A stretch of DNA of 64,000 nucleotides from Hypomyces perniciosus (Eukaryota > Ascomycota > Sordariomycetes > Hypocreales > Hypocreaceae), in NCBI GenBank assembly GCA_008477525.1, contig SPDT01000003.1, positions 1,612,001 through 1,676,000 on the forward strand, in the 5' to 3' direction. The notes beneath the pieces were generated by a model. The model made no database searches. It had not been told where the DNA came from and was given only the letters and a program-made list of their open reading frames with translations. Positions 11,432 through 23,864 of the stretch are shown here, in pieces. The position numbers and the translations under genes were made by a program. Position 1 is the first letter of the stretch. Every line of letters starts with the position of its first letter.

Positions 11432-14400
11432 TAAATTATTATCTTTACTAATTATATAACTAGTATTAAAGTATAAAATAAAATTAATCTAAATCTCTTT
11501 AATTAGCTAAATAAAAGTTTCCCTGCTTTTAAACTATTTACTTTAGTAAAAGTAAAGGAAACTGCAGTTAAAGCATTTAATCTTAACCCCTCTTTAATTA
11601 ATATTTCTGCTTATTATAATAATATACTTTAAAAGCATTAATTTTTTATTAATAGTAATAATAAGAAAAGGAAGGCTAAGGTTATTATTTTAAAGTAGAT
11701 TTAGAAAACAGTTAACTCTAGTATTTATACTTTAATCTTAGTAAACCTTTAAGCTACAGCCTTAGCCTCTACTATTATTAAAGCAGCCTATAATAATAAA
11801 AAGATTTTTAATATAAAGTTTATTATTTATTAAATTATTAAAAAGCTTCAAAATTAATTAATTCCTCATAAGGATATAATATATAAAGAAATACATTTAT
11901 CCTATTAATATATACTATATAAAGTAAAGTACAGGAATATTAAAGTAAAAATATAGTATACCTATTAAATATATATTTATATAAATGTAGTGAAGTATAA
12001 GTTTTTTAAAGTTATAGGAATAGCTTTTTATAAAGCTATTAAAGTATACTTTACTTTAAACTTTACTGCCTACTATTTATTCTATATAAATAGCTTAATT
12101 AAAAGCAGTAAAATAAAAGAGATCCTCTCTTTTTATTAACTTAGCCAGCTATTTTTAAATAGTATAAAAAGTATAAAGAACTATGCTTATAGCTTTTATA
12201 TAATACATAGTAACCGCTTAAATAATATATTAAGTAATAGTTATATATATTTAAAGCCTTTTATTAATAAAAAGTGCCGTTATAGACCTAAAAGGCATAT
12301 ATAGCCTTAAATAACTGCAGTAAAGTATATACTGCACTTATTAAAAGGCTTAATAAAAAAAGGAAATACTTTTTTATATTTCAGTAGGCTATAAAGATTT
12401 ATATATACCTATAAGAAAATAAATAGCAGGTTACCTGCAAAAAGTTTAGTAAAAAAGGTATTAACTTTACTACTTTAATACAGGGAAAAATAGCTTTAAC
12501 TATTATAGCTGCTTTAATCTCCTTAAACTTAATTAACAAAAGAAATATAAGCCTTACAGTATATTTAATAAATGTATTAATATATATTAATATATAGGAT
12601 ATACTTTACTGCCTCTTTTAAAGTACCCTTTTTAATATATATAATATTATTTATTTTATAAATAGCAGCAATTACTTTATTCGTAGCTCCTTTATCCTAA
12701 ATATAGAAAATAATTATATTAAAGCAGGAAAGGCTAATTACCCTATAATTAAAAGAGGATATTATCTATTAAAAGATACTCTCTATAATCTATATTAAAA
12801 GATAGCGCGCTTTATTAAGCTTGTAGATATAGCTATAGTTAAAGGATTTAATATTAATATTATATTTTTATTAAAGCTTTAAAAAGCAGAGATTTAGCTA
12901 ATAGAGTATAATAATACTTTTATATTAATATAGTTAATTTAAATACGATTATAAAGAAGGTAAAGTATAGGTATAATCTTTTATTTCTTTAATATAAACC
13001 TTCATCGCTTTATATTGCCTTTATCTTCAAGTATACTATATTAAATAGCTTTATAGCTCTTTTTTTTTTTTTAATATAAACTATAGTATTTATGTAGCGT
13101 TAAGAAGCAGGAGAAGATTAATATATAATCCCTTAATATTATAATATAACTTTAAACAGCTTTAATATTTACAATTAAAACATTTAGGCCTAAAAGCGCT
13201 TAAAGCGCTTATAAAGAATGCAAGGAATATATGCATGAAAGGAACTATATATATAGAATATAAGGCTTATACTTTTATAAACGCAAAATAGGTTATCTTT
13301 TATAGACTATTTAATAGATAAGTATTAAAACTGTTTTTTAAAGTATATTAGGATCTTTAAAACTATCTTTAAAGCTATAATAAAGATAACTAGCTTCTAG
13401 TGCTTAAAGAAAAATACACTATATAGTTATATATACACCCTTTATTAAATAAAGAATAGGAAACTATTTTTAATACTATTTGCAACTTTATAAATATAAT
13501 AAAAATATAATATAATATCTTTATATATTTCTTTAAGCAGGATAATAAAAAAGCTATAATTGCAGTTAAAAGTTTATTATATTTTTAGATTTAAGTTAAT
13601 ATAAAAAGTATTATTTTAACGCTTACCCCTTTTTATATATATAAGCTAAATAGCGCTTTAGAATAGGCAGGTTAGGAAGTTATAAATAAGTTAATTAAAA
13701 TATTAAAAGCTGCAGGTCTTTAAATTAACTTATAGCTAAAAAGGATAAAAGCTGCAGTATATATTATTAATATAAGTCCTATATGCAGTTTTAATATAAT
13801 ATTACCTATTAATAAATTAAAGTAATAATTCCGCGATTTTATACTTTTTTTAATAAAAAAGCCTTCTGTAGATTTATAGCTAGATTAAAGCAGTCTTTAT
13901 ATATATAGCTATTGCGCCTATATATTTAATAAAAACTGTAAAGCTGGCTAGAAAAAAAAGAATTTAAAATTAAGCCTAAAAGGCTAATTAATATTTTATT
14001 AACTATACTGTAAATAATATATATTATATTTAATTACCCTGCTTAATAAAAGTAATTATTATACAAAATATACAATTTAATAAAACTAGCTTTTTTAATA
14101 GTAATAAAAAGATTATAGATAAGCTATTTATAGTGAAGTTAAATAAACTATTTAATAAAGTTAAAAAAATAAGCTGGAATTTAAACTCTTTTTAATATAT
14201 ATTCCTGCAGTAAAAAATACCTTTATAGGTAATATAGAAAAAGAAAATATACCGTTAAAGCTAGCAGAGATATAAAGCATTAAAGATAACTTAATAAATA
14301 TTGTAAATAAACTATTAATACATTTAAAAGGACCTTTTAGTCTTTAAATACTAAAAGCTACCTTAAAACAGTTAATCTTTATAGATAATATTAGCGCATA

Positions 14401-17100
14401 AATAGAAACTTTAGGCAATGCTTTTACAAGTAACCTACCCCTTTTTATAAAAAGGGATATAGTAAAAGAATGGCCTTATATATTAAAGGCATATAACCTG
14501 ATAAAAGAGGATAGTCTATTAAGGCTAAAAGTAGACTAATATATAAAAGATTTGCCTATTTCTATAAAAAAAAGTAGACCTTTAAAAAAATACTAGCTAG
14601 TAATCCTTTAAGCAGTAAAGCAGTAGCTAATACTTATAAAAGCGTAAAACTTTAAAAGATATAACCTATAAAAAAGGCTAATAAATATCTCCTAGTTTAT
14701 AAAACTAAAATATATACTTTAAATACTGCTTTTAAAGATAATATACCTAGTATATACTTAATAATTACTAGGCTTTTTAATTTAATACTATATTAACTGC
14801 TACTTAATTAATAAAAGCTAATAAATAATAAATTAAAAAGTATAGTGTTAAAATAATAAGGTTATACTGAACCTTATTGATATGTGGCTTCTAGGAAGCT
14901 ATATATAACGCAGCAATAAGGAAACGACTGAGAGTCTAGTTGGGTTAACAATAGATAAACAATTGAATTGTAACTAATCTAATAGCTGAAAAGCTATAGA
15001 ATATCTAGTGTATATGCAGCTATTTGTAGAAGTGATTGTAGAACAATACTTTGTCTTCTACAATAGTCCTTCGACCTAATAATAGGTATGCGGTGGCAGA
15101 ATTAGGTTTATGGCCGCATTCCCATTTTCCGCAAAATTCATTTATATAGGAAATCGGCCAAATCGACTCACGGCCATACAAACAGGAAACCATTTTAGTC
15201 AGATTTTTCACAATAGCTATTATAGCTATTGTATTAAGTCTAGGGTAGGCGGGGTAGCTGGTCCTAGCTTAATTGTTATCGTTGAAGATAATAGAAATTT
15301 CCTGACTTACACCGAAGTTCCTCTAGAACTCAGTCCTAGCGTCGGGCCTAATTCTGGGTCTAGCCAGAATAGGAAGGTTACCCAGTTACACTGAAATCCT
15401 TGCTTTTTAGCCCTCCTTTTTAACATATAGAAATAGTATTTACTATTTTTAATGCAGTAATAAACTATAAATCCTTTTTTTTAGAAAAGTATAGATTTTA
15501 ATAAGCTAGTAATTTATTAAAAGGATTTAGTAAAACCGCTAAAAGATTAAAAAAAGTTTATAAAATAGTTATTTAAAAATAAATTTAAATAAACTGCATA
15601 TAATAAAATTAATTCTTTATATATAAAAGAAACCTAGTAAAAGATATTATACTTAAAGGCAATAATAAAGCTATTACTAGTATATTAGGTTTTTGCTTAT
15701 AAGTTTAATTAAAATAAAAATCTAAAATACTATAAAGTTTATTTTATAGTCTGCAGGGACTTATAAAAGCGCTTTACTATAAAAAGTATATATACAGCTA
15801 TATTAATAATGCTTTTTTTCTATATATTTATTACTTTTACAGTAAAATTTAACTTTAAATTAAAGTAGTATAATATTAAAAATACTTTTCTTAACACTTT
15901 AAAGAATAAAAACTTAAAACTAATTATATATAAACTCCTTAAAGGTTTTAAGTAGCTAAATATCGATTTAAAGCTCGCGAAAGCTTTATATAGTTTAAAA
16001 GACTTGCTAAAGCTATAGTTTAATAAACTATTTTTGACTTTAAGGTAATAAAGGTTAATTTTAAGCTTTAAAGAGCTTTATCTTTTTTATAATAAAGCTT
16101 AGAAAATCTTTATTATATTCTATATAAATAATATCTTAATTATATATTATTATAATAATAAACCTCTTTATATTAAATTACTAAATACTTTAAAAGTAAA
16201 ATATAAGCTTTATAATAAAGGAGATATACAGTAATTTTTAAAGATTAAAATTACTTAAAACTATATAAAATATAAGATATACCTTTCCTATAAAACTTAT
16301 TTTAACGAAATTGCAAAATAATTTAAGCTTAATAAAAGAATATAATTTCCTAGTATTTTAATATTTATTATAAAGCTTTAGAAAAGTATATTATAAGCAT
16401 TAAAAGTAACTATTAAAATATATTAAAAGAAAGTAGGATTAGTGCTTTATATAGGTATTATAATAAAGCCTAATATAGCTAATAGTACTTTGGCTTTATT
16501 ATAGTTTTGAATTAACCTTAGTAAAAAGTATTTTAAAGCAGTTAACTAGCTAATCTGCTATTTATATATATAGTATTTTTTAGCTTTTTAATATAAAAGG
16601 TATAAAGAAATATAAATCTTAACTGCTTTAAGTAATACTTTTTCGCTAATAATATCAATACTTAAAGATTATTTTAAAGGTATTTTATTATACTTTTCTT
16701 AAGCTTTATCTTATAAAATATAATATACTAAAATACTATTAGTATATTTATAATAAAAGCTAAACTATTTGCCTTTATTTAAATAATAAAAAAGGCTATA
16801 GGTTTATATTGCTTTTTTGAAAAAATAAAATTTAACTTTAATATTAATTAAAATATTAATTATAATAATTAATTAACTATATATTTCATAATTAATGAAA
16901 GTATATAAATTAATATTTACTTACATTATATTAATATATAAAATATATAACTTTAATAACAATATTAAAAAAGATTATTTATAGTTTTTTATCTTTCTAT
17001 TAACTTTATACTTATTAACAGGTTTATTAAAGCTTTATTATAGCAGTCCGTTAAGTATTTTAAAGCACTATTAAATTTAATAGATATATAATTATTAAAA
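11432..17100 (+). pseudogene. Copia-2 gag-pol remnant
   Basis: Reading through stops gives a gag-like region (11,432-12,560), a protease zone (about 12,640-12,790), GAG-pre-integrase (about 13,170, with HLGLKALKALIKNA), integrase (about 13,240-13,820), reverse transcriptase (about 15,680-16,330, with KALYSLKDLLKL and INNILI) and RNase H (about 16,480-17,080). The order is that of Ty1/copia. The frame is interrupted between integrase and reverse transcriptase by the solo LTR at 14846-15425. Stops from CAA, CAG and TGG codons dominate; there is no usable open frame. It differs from Copia-1 in sequence and LTR, so it is a separate lineage. Confidence 0.8.
14846..15425 (-). repeat. Solo LTR of the Copia-1 family inside Copia-2
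   Basis: 580 bp, TGTTAAAATAATAAGG to TTTTTAACA, flanked by the duplication TATAG (14841-14845 and 15426-15430). Orientation is opposite to Copia-1. It keeps many CpA/TpG sites and is much less mutated than the Copia-1 LTRs. A 94-codon frame (15110-15394, plus) lies antisense within it and is not taken as a gene. Confidence 0.9.
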
Positions 17101-18426
17101 TAAAATATATAAAAATATAGGAAATTAATTAATGTTAGCCGATAGGCTATATACTATAAAGGGTATATTCTATTATTATAATAACTATTCTTTAAAAGCT
17201 TTTTAGCCTTTATATACCTATATATAAAAGGTATTATTATTATTACTACTGCTTAAAGCAGCAGCCTCTTTAAAGTAAATTAAATTCTGTTCCTTTAATA
17301 AATTAAATTAAAGGCATAATACTTTTTATATTAGGTTAATATCTAATTATATAAGCTTATAAATATATAAAAAAGGATAATATATTTACTTAATTATCCT
17401 TTTTATTTATAGCTTAAAAAAGCTAGTAGACAATTAATATAAATATTAAATAACTGTAAAGTATATAATTAAATAAAGTAATATAGGCAAATTAAAAAAA
17501 AGCTTATTAAAGGGTATATTAGTAATTACTATTAAAGTAAATAGTATACTATTAAAAGCAGGCGATGGAAATATATTAAAAGAAATCTCTTTTAATAGCA
17601 ATTACTGACTTTAAGTAACCTTTATAAAAAGGGGATAATAGTATAGTAGTAGTGGAGGCAAGAGCAGTAGTAGTAGTAGAGGTAAAAGTAAAGATAGCTG
17701 CGGGAATAGCTATTAAAGTAGTAGCAGTAGTAATAAAGCTAAAGGCTAGAGTAGAAGTAATAGCTACTTTAATAGTAAAGTATACTTTATAAGCAGCTGC
17801 AATAGTAGTAATATAGTGCGCGTTAAAAGCAGTAAAAGCTGCAGTATCCTTTAACTAGGCTAGACTAGCTAGTGTAAAAGTAAAAGTTAAAGTAAAAGCT
17901 AGTATAAGAGCAGGAGTAGTAATAGGCGTAGCTGTTTAGCTAGCTAAGTAATTAATGCTAAAATAAGCCACCTTTAAAGGGCGACTATAACGATACTTTA
18001 CTAATAAAGTATTCTTTTTTTGCAATTTGACTATTAACTAATAAATATATAGTATAAAAGGAATTAGTTAAAAGTATAATATTTATAGTAAAAGCTATAC
18101 TGCTATTACTGTTAATATTAATAATTAAAGAAAAAAAGTAAAGAATAAAGCTAAAAGGCAGCTAATATACTTATTCTAGCTATTTAAAACTAATTTATTT
18201 ACTTAAAAGCTTTATTATTTAACTTTTTATTATTATAAAATAACAATAGCTATAGCGCTTATATTCCTTTTACCTTTATAATAGAATATTAATATATATT
18301 TATAATAAAGAACTTTTAATTAAGTAAAAGAGGCTTTAAAAGCACAGCTAGTTAATTATAATACTATAAATAGGCTAGAGTAGCAGTTAATAAAGCATTA
18401 AAAATAGCTTTATTAACTAAAGGGTA
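17101..18426 (+). other. Copia-2 3' internal region with AGT-rich low-complexity tract
   Basis: No recognised protein domain after RNase H. 17,640-17,940 is a purine-rich degenerate AGT/GTA array that would read as Ser-rich sequence. It may be an untranslated or extra coding region of Copia-2. A short purine run (ACTAAAGGG, 18418-18424 area) just before the 3' LTR could be the polypurine tract. Confidence 0.45.
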
Positions 18427-18703
18427 TATTAGGTTAAGTAGGCTAAGGCCCTACTGTTTATAAGCGTTAAGGCCGGCGCTTAAAAGCTTTTATCTACTTT
18501 ATTAATAGATATAAGCTTATATATATATATATAAATAATATATTAGACTATGCAGGCGCTTATAAAGCGCCTATATACAGCTTCTTTATTATATTAGCTA
18601 TATGTATATATAGCGAGGCTATTATGTTATATTCTCTTTTATAGAATCAAGCTTTGTTTCCTATCTCTCTATACTCTATATAGCTATACTGCGCTCTGCC
18701 ATA
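18427..18703 (+). repeat. Copia-2 3' LTR
   Basis: 277 bp, the RIP-mutated partner of 10713-10990 (starts TATTAGGTTAAGTAGG, ends CTGCCATA). The target duplication TATTA follows at 18704-18708. Confidence 0.85.
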
Positions 18704-18708
18704 TATTA

Positions 18709-18830
18709 TTATAGTCAACTATCTGGAAACTAGTAAAATAGTTATTAATAGGCTTACTAAGCCCTTTTTAAGTTAAAAGTTGAAGAACTTTATAAATCTC
18801 TTTAACTTTAAGCTTTTACGTAAGGTTTAT
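18709..18830 (+). pseudogene. Copia-1 RNase H, C-terminal part
   Basis: Reading through stops gives NYLETSKIVINRLTKPFL followed by KNFINLFNFK. These match the usual copia pol end (the YxPTxxMxADxLTKPL pattern). This completes the domain broken at 10,712, which confirms that Copia-2 is nested. 18,831-19,002 is the Copia-1 3' untranslated part. Confidence 0.75.
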
Positions 18831-19002
18831 ATTTAAAGTTCTTTACCCTTTCCTTTTTATAGCTCTATTAATTATTGTCTTTTTACTATTATCTTTAGCT
18901 ATATTAGCAATCCTTTTTTATATTATATTCTAATTACTTTCCTATATCTAGATCCTATATCTACTTTAAAGTTATATAGGATAGTATTTATTTTAGCGTG
19001 AA

Positions 19003-19582
19003 TATTAAAAAAGAGGGCTAAAAAGTAAGGATTTTAATGTAATTAGATAACCTTCTTATTCTAGCTAGACCTAGAGTTAGGCTTAACGCAAGGACCAAGT
19101 TCTAGACGAGCTTTAATGTAAATTAGGAATTCTCTTTTATTTTTAATAATAATAATTAAGCTAAAACAAGCTACCCCGCCTACCCTAGACTTAATATAAT
19201 GCTTACAATAGGCATTGTAAGAAATCTGACTAAAATAGTTTCCTGTTTATATAGCTATACGTCAATTTAAGCGATTTTATATATAAATAAATTTTATAGA
19301 AAATAGAAATGCAGCTATAAACCTAATTCTGCTACTATATGCCTATTATTAGGTTAAAGGATTATTATAAAAGATAAAGCATTATTTTATAATTACTTTT
19401 ACAATATAGCTATATATTACTAGATATCCTATAGCTTTTTAGCTATTAGATTAGTTACAATTTAATTGTTTAGTCTATTGTTTACCTAGTAAACTCTTAG
19501 TTATTTCCTTATTGCTGCATTATATACAGCTTCCTAAAAGCCATATATAAATAAGGTTCAGTATAACCTTATTCTTTTAATA
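19003..19582 (+). repeat. Copia-1 3' LTR
   Basis: 580 bp, partner of the LTR at 4340-5644, with the duplication AATAG immediately after it. RIP has changed its TG/CA ends to TA/TA. Confidence 0.88.
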
Positions 19583-19587
19583 AATAG

Positions 19588-20052
19588 AAAAGTTTTTATC
19601 ATTTTATAATGAAGCCTTTTATAAAGTTAAAGTAAATATAAATAAACCTTTAAATTATTTAAAGTATTTACGTGATTAAAAGTAATAGTTATAAATTACA
19701 AATAAAAAGATATTTTAATATAAATTACAATCTTTAAATAAATTAAAGATTTAAAGTAATAAAAATTAAAGGTTTTTTTAAAAAATTTAAATTTTTTAGA
19801 ATATAAATTCTTTTACTTTTAATATTTTACCAGACTTTTTATTAAAAAGCTTAAACTTTAATAGAATAATTACAAAGTTATTTAAAAGTATTTAACATAG
19901 TTTTTAAATCTTTAAAAATTATATTCCGTTTTATAGTTTTTCTATTAAATTAAATGTTATTATTTTTATTTATTATTTTTATAGCTTTAAATTTCATTAA
20001 TTCTATATTTTCTTAATTATAAAAACTTTTATTATATTTATAATTAACTTAT
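19588..20052. other. AT-rich degraded repeat, no gene
   Basis: Nearly pure A/T with no domain that I could recognise. Confidence 0.5.
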
Positions 20053-20229
20053 ATAACAGAGCGCGGTATAGCTAATATAAAGAAAAGTCGGAATGCAAGC
20101 GCTATAAGCGCCTATATAGTCTAATATATCGCTTACGCGATATATATATCAGCTTTTTATTTGCTATACAAGCAGATAAAAGCTCCTTAACGCGTATAGG
20201 CAGGAAAACCCTAGTCTACTTAACTTAAT
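20053..20229 (-). repeat. Copia-2-family LTR with internal deletion
   Basis: About 177 bp that matches 37804-38067 at both ends but lacks roughly 90 bp between two TATAGCT-type sequences. The hairpin CGCTTACGCGAT in its middle is retained. No target duplication was found. Confidence 0.7.
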
Positions 20230-21922
20230 AACTTATATTTTAATTTATTGTATAATACTTATTTTAAAACACTAAAATATAAAATATTCAGGAAATTTAA
20301 ATATTCTTTAATACTAAAAATTTATAATTAACCTTTAAAATAACTCTTTTGAATTAAATAAAGTTTAGATGTTAAAAAATTTAATTTATTATTTCATTAT
20401 ATTATTTTAATGTTTAAATAAATAAATTTGTTTTGAAACATTAATCTGTTTTATATATATTGATTCATGTATTTTTTATTCATATTTTTATAAAGCAAAA
20501 ATATGTTTATATTACTTTATATAATTACTTTATACTTTTATTTTTATTTTATATTTTATTAATATATAGCTATTTCTGTAATATTCTATGTATATTTAAT
20601 ATAAAGCTATAATTAATATATATAGTTAAATTTAATTAACTTTAAAATATTATTTTTGTAAAATATTTATATAATTAAAACTTTTTTTTAATTAGTTTAA
20701 TTAAGATTAAAATAATGTTTTAAATAAATATTAATAATTTAATTAATATATTTTATTTAAATATATATTTATAAATAATAAATAATATTAAATTTAGAAT
20801 TTATATTTAATTAATTTATAATTATTAAAATACTTTAATTTTCTTTTTAATAAATAATTATAGTTTCATAATAAAATTGAATAAAATCAACTTTTATAAT
20901 TATAAGGGAATTAAACTTCCCCTATAAAAAGGAAAAATACAATTACCTTTTTCTATATAAATATAACGCTTATATAAGCAAGCTATATACTAGAAGAAAC
21001 AGAGAACTTTCTAAATTATCAAAATATATATTATAATAATATTCTATAATACAATAAGGAATAACAGCTTAACCTAAATTAATTTAAGCTATACTTAAGA
21101 TAACCTTATGTATTAAACATTGAGCATTTACTAGTTTTATTCCAATAACTCAGCTCCTTCAAGCATTAATTGCTCTAGACTGCAGGGACATTAAGCCATA
21201 AGGAATAGACTATTGGAATCCTCATTCCTTGCGCTTATATACGGCCTTGAAATCGGCTTAAATAAGTACCCGAAGTCCGAGATAATTGAATATAAAAAGG
21301 AGGTGGTTTCCGGATAAAAACTTGGTAGATCATCGAACTTTATACCTCAATAACATCTTTAATACTTGGTTCCTGCTTATATAATATATACCATTTTATT
21401 CCTTATCTTTGGCGCTATCATATAACATTACCTATTTATCACGTGACCCTTAGTAATCTACTATAATCGCCGTTACCGATAAGCGCCTTTACCTTAACTA
21501 TATTAAGCTATATCCACTACACTATATTCTTATAACCTTAACAATAATTATGTTAATATTAATAAAAGTTAAAGTTTTTTATATAATTTATATTTTAAAC
21601 TTTTAATTATTTTATATATTATATAATAAAAAATAATATTTTATATTACTTTTTTAAGCCTTTAAAATTTATAATACCTTTATATTTATTTATAAATTTT
21701 ATAAATACCTTTCTATTTATATATTAAATATTCTTAAACTTTAATTATTATATTCTTTTAAAGTTTCTTTAAGATTTAAACATCTTTTAGTAAATCTTTA
21801 TTTATTAAATATATTTAAAAGTTTTATAATTTTAAATATCCTTTCTTTTACTTAAAATATAAAAGTCTTAAATAAAGCAAGTATATAATTAAAGCTAACC
21901 TATATACTTAAAGCAGCTATTT
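20230..21922. other. AT-rich DNA with an LTR-like patch
   Basis: 20,230-20,880 is almost all A/T. 20,980-21,545 is richer in GC and has a TATA-like TATAAAAAGG at about 21,290 and a CACGTGAC at about 21,440. It could be an LTR or other repeat, but no second copy lies in the window. 21,546-21,922 is again A/T. No gene. Confidence 0.4.
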
Positions 21923-22326
21923 TGTTGAGGGAAAAATAGTACGCTAAATATATATATATAACATAGACACAAAACAAAGACTAATACTAAGCATTGGAAC
22001 CGCGCTCCTAACAGAACCATAAAGCCACAATAAAAGAAAATAATACTTAAAAGACACTGCAGATTATTTAATCATAATGTTAGCAGCCGGAAAGAACTAA
22101 CTTCGGCTTTACTATAAGTCTATAGCTTAAAGAGCTATAGCTAAAGTCCTGTATAAAGAGGGAAAAAGGTTATTATATATTAAACTATATCTACCTAGCT
22201 ATCTTTTATACTTAATGCTTTACTTAATGCAGCAACTACTATATCTGGCCATTAGCCTTATTTTAAGTAAACTAAAGGAAAAAAGAATAAGTGGGTTGGT
22301 GTTAAGTATATCAGTTACCCCTAATA
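21923..22326 (+). repeat. LTR family A, copy 1
   Basis: 404 bp with RIP-changed ends (TGTTGAGG...CCCTAATA). Same length and orientation as 39154-39557, whose ends are TGTCGAGGGG...CCCCCGACA. The two differ mostly by transitions. No flanking duplication, and no retrotransposon body can be assigned to it. Confidence 0.8.
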
Positions 22327-22659
22327 AACTATATTAAGTAAATGCACAGTAAAATATATATATTAAACGTTTAGCCTAAAATAATAAAACCAGCGTATTG
22401 CCTATTATACTAGGGCTTCTTTATAGTAAAAGGATTTATACAGCATTTTAATAAAAGGTATTGTAGGAAATTCGTTTATGTATTTTAATATTTAAAATAC
22501 CCCGGATAAAAGCCAACATTAATTAATAGTTAGGATTTCTAGGTAGTGCACTTAAAAGACATTTATAGTAATAGGGAAGTCCTAAAAGCAATATTTATTA
22601 GCGATAAAAGTCAGTATAATAAGTTACCTATAGACCCTACTTTTAGGTTAAAATATATA
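22327..22659. other. Repeat-derived spacer
   Basis: AT-rich, no domain recognised. It separates LTR A from inverted repeat D and has no match next to the other LTR A copy. Confidence 0.4.
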
Positions 22660-23315
22660 TTATGGACCTGTTTAATTATAAAAATTGGGGGCCCTACTAT
22701 ATACTGTTTTACTAAGTAACTAGTATATGCTCTATTAATAGCTTAATAGGTAGTTTTATTTAATATTCAATAGTTATTTTAATTAAAATCACTTAATAGT
22801 CTTTTAAGGTTAATAGTATATAAAATAGCCTAATTAATCGCTAATAATACTAATAATATAAAAAGAAGCATTAAATATAAAATAAATTTCCATTATATAT
22901 ATTTTATACAATAATAATAGTTATAATAAAATCATAATAAATAATACAATAAATAACTTATAATTAACTATAAAATATTTATATTTTAGATTTCTTTCCT
23001 ATAAATATTAATATAAATTTTACTTAATTTAGTATATTAAATATTTAATATTAATTCTTTTAGTTATATAATTTCATAGCTTTACTATTACTTATTAATT
23101 TAAAGCTATTATTATAGTATGAAGTAACTATACTTATTATTAAAATAATTTAATAGTACTTTAGTTTTCTATGGCCCTATATATAAAAAAATAAATAGCG
23201 ATTAATACCCTCGTTTTAAGCTAAATATATAATCCGCTCCTTTAATTGGCCACTAACCCTTACTAGTACATGCAGCAAAATTTGACTATAACATTCATAC
23301 AGGGGTCAGAGTGTA
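22660..23315 (-). repeat. Inverted repeat D, right copy
   Basis: Reverse-complement match of 2456-3090. The homology ends at the ACACTCTGACCCC side at about 23,315, exactly where the second gene island begins. It is more RIP-mutated on its inner side than near the island. Confidence 0.75.
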
Positions 23316-23566
23316 TGCTTATAGAGATAAAGGGGGATTATCCGGATAAAATCAAGCAATTAAATATCGCAAAGAAAAGGAAAAGAGCTACAGTTAACTT
23401 AGAGGAGTTGCATTCAGTTAATGCTTGCCCAGCAAAGAAGATACGCCTACTCTCCGATCAATTAATAGAAGAGACTAATAATTGTAATAAGGATTGGGAT
23501 TGGAAAGATAAAGGATCCCCTGACCCTTACGCTAGTGAGGAGTTTTGCGTAGAGGGTTGGGATTAA
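23270..23566 (+). CDS. Hypothetical protein, possibly a 3' exon
   Basis: 98 codons. The first 15 or so lie inside inverted repeat D and the rest in island DNA. The protein is hydrophilic, with a basic run (KKRKR, residues about 36-40), then CPAKKIRLLSDQL, and an acidic, Trp/Asp-rich end (DWDWKDKGSPDPYASEEFC). Codon use looks like real coding DNA and there is no strong counterpart on the other strand. An AG at 23,262 (CTAG before TACATG) could be a splice acceptor, so this may be the last exon of a gene whose 5' part was lost to the repeat. The left D copy has a stop in the equivalent start region. I do not recognise the family. Confidence 0.35.
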   Translation: MQQNLTITFIQGSECMLIEIKGDYPDKIKQLNIAKKRKRATVNLEELHSVNACPAKKIRLLSDQLIEETNNCNKDWDWKDKGSPDPYASEEFCVEGWD

Positions 23567-23864
23567 GAGGTATCTCATAACGCAGAGGGTGGCTTTTTAT
23601 TAGACAGCTACTCCGTGAAACCTTTAGCGTGCAAATGAAGACAAATATGTCGCATTTGGCGGCTCCCATTAGGCGCACGAGTACCTGTGCAAATTACGCC
23701 AGCACGGCCAAGCATATTTTGCGCCTTCAGCTAACTGGTATATTTGTGAGAAGTATAATTTTTATTATATATTTTACCATTGCACAGAGACAGCGGATGA
23801 AAGCTATGCGTAGCAATTAAAGGCATCCCCTTCGATGCGAGTTATCCGCAGTCATGATGATGAT
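23567..23864. other. Island DNA with weak overlapping frames
   Basis: A plus-strand frame at 23629-23820 and an overlapping frame rich in Tyr, Cys and Phe are both short. Neither can be preferred. Confidence 0.3.

Larger units (their letters stand above)
10713..18703 (+). mobile_element. Copia-2: second Ty1/copia element nested in Copia-1
   Basis: LTRs at 10713-10990 and 18427-18703 are flanked by the 5-bp duplication TATTA (10708-10712 and 18704-18708). The insertion separates the Copia-1 RNase H domain into two parts that read on from one another. The element contains two later solo LTRs (11161-11426 and 14846-15425). Its own length is about 7.1 kb without them. It is heavily RIP-mutated. 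Confidence 0.85.
4340..19582 (+). mobile_element. Copia-1: RIP-degraded Ty1/copia element with nested insertions
   Basis: A complete LTR retrotransposon flanked by the 5-bp duplication AATAG (4335-4339 and 19583-19587). The 5' LTR is 4340-5644 (580 bp once the 714-bp insert and its duplication are removed) and the 3' LTR is 19003-19582 (580 bp). Internal domains run protease, integrase, reverse transcriptase, RNase H, the copia order. The body is interrupted by Copia-2 (10713-18703). Without the insertions the element would be about 6.5 kb. Stops throughout and CpA loss show it is dead. Confidence 0.85.

Noticed and set aside
12640..12800. A short motif resembling a captured host gene in Copia-2
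   Set aside because: Fits the copia protease zone in the expected place; no need for capture.
15110..15394. 94-codon frame conserved between the solo LTRs at 14846 and 61839
   Set aside because: It runs antisense to the LTR; conservation is explained by the two LTRs being recent copies, and the second copy is frameshifted near its end.
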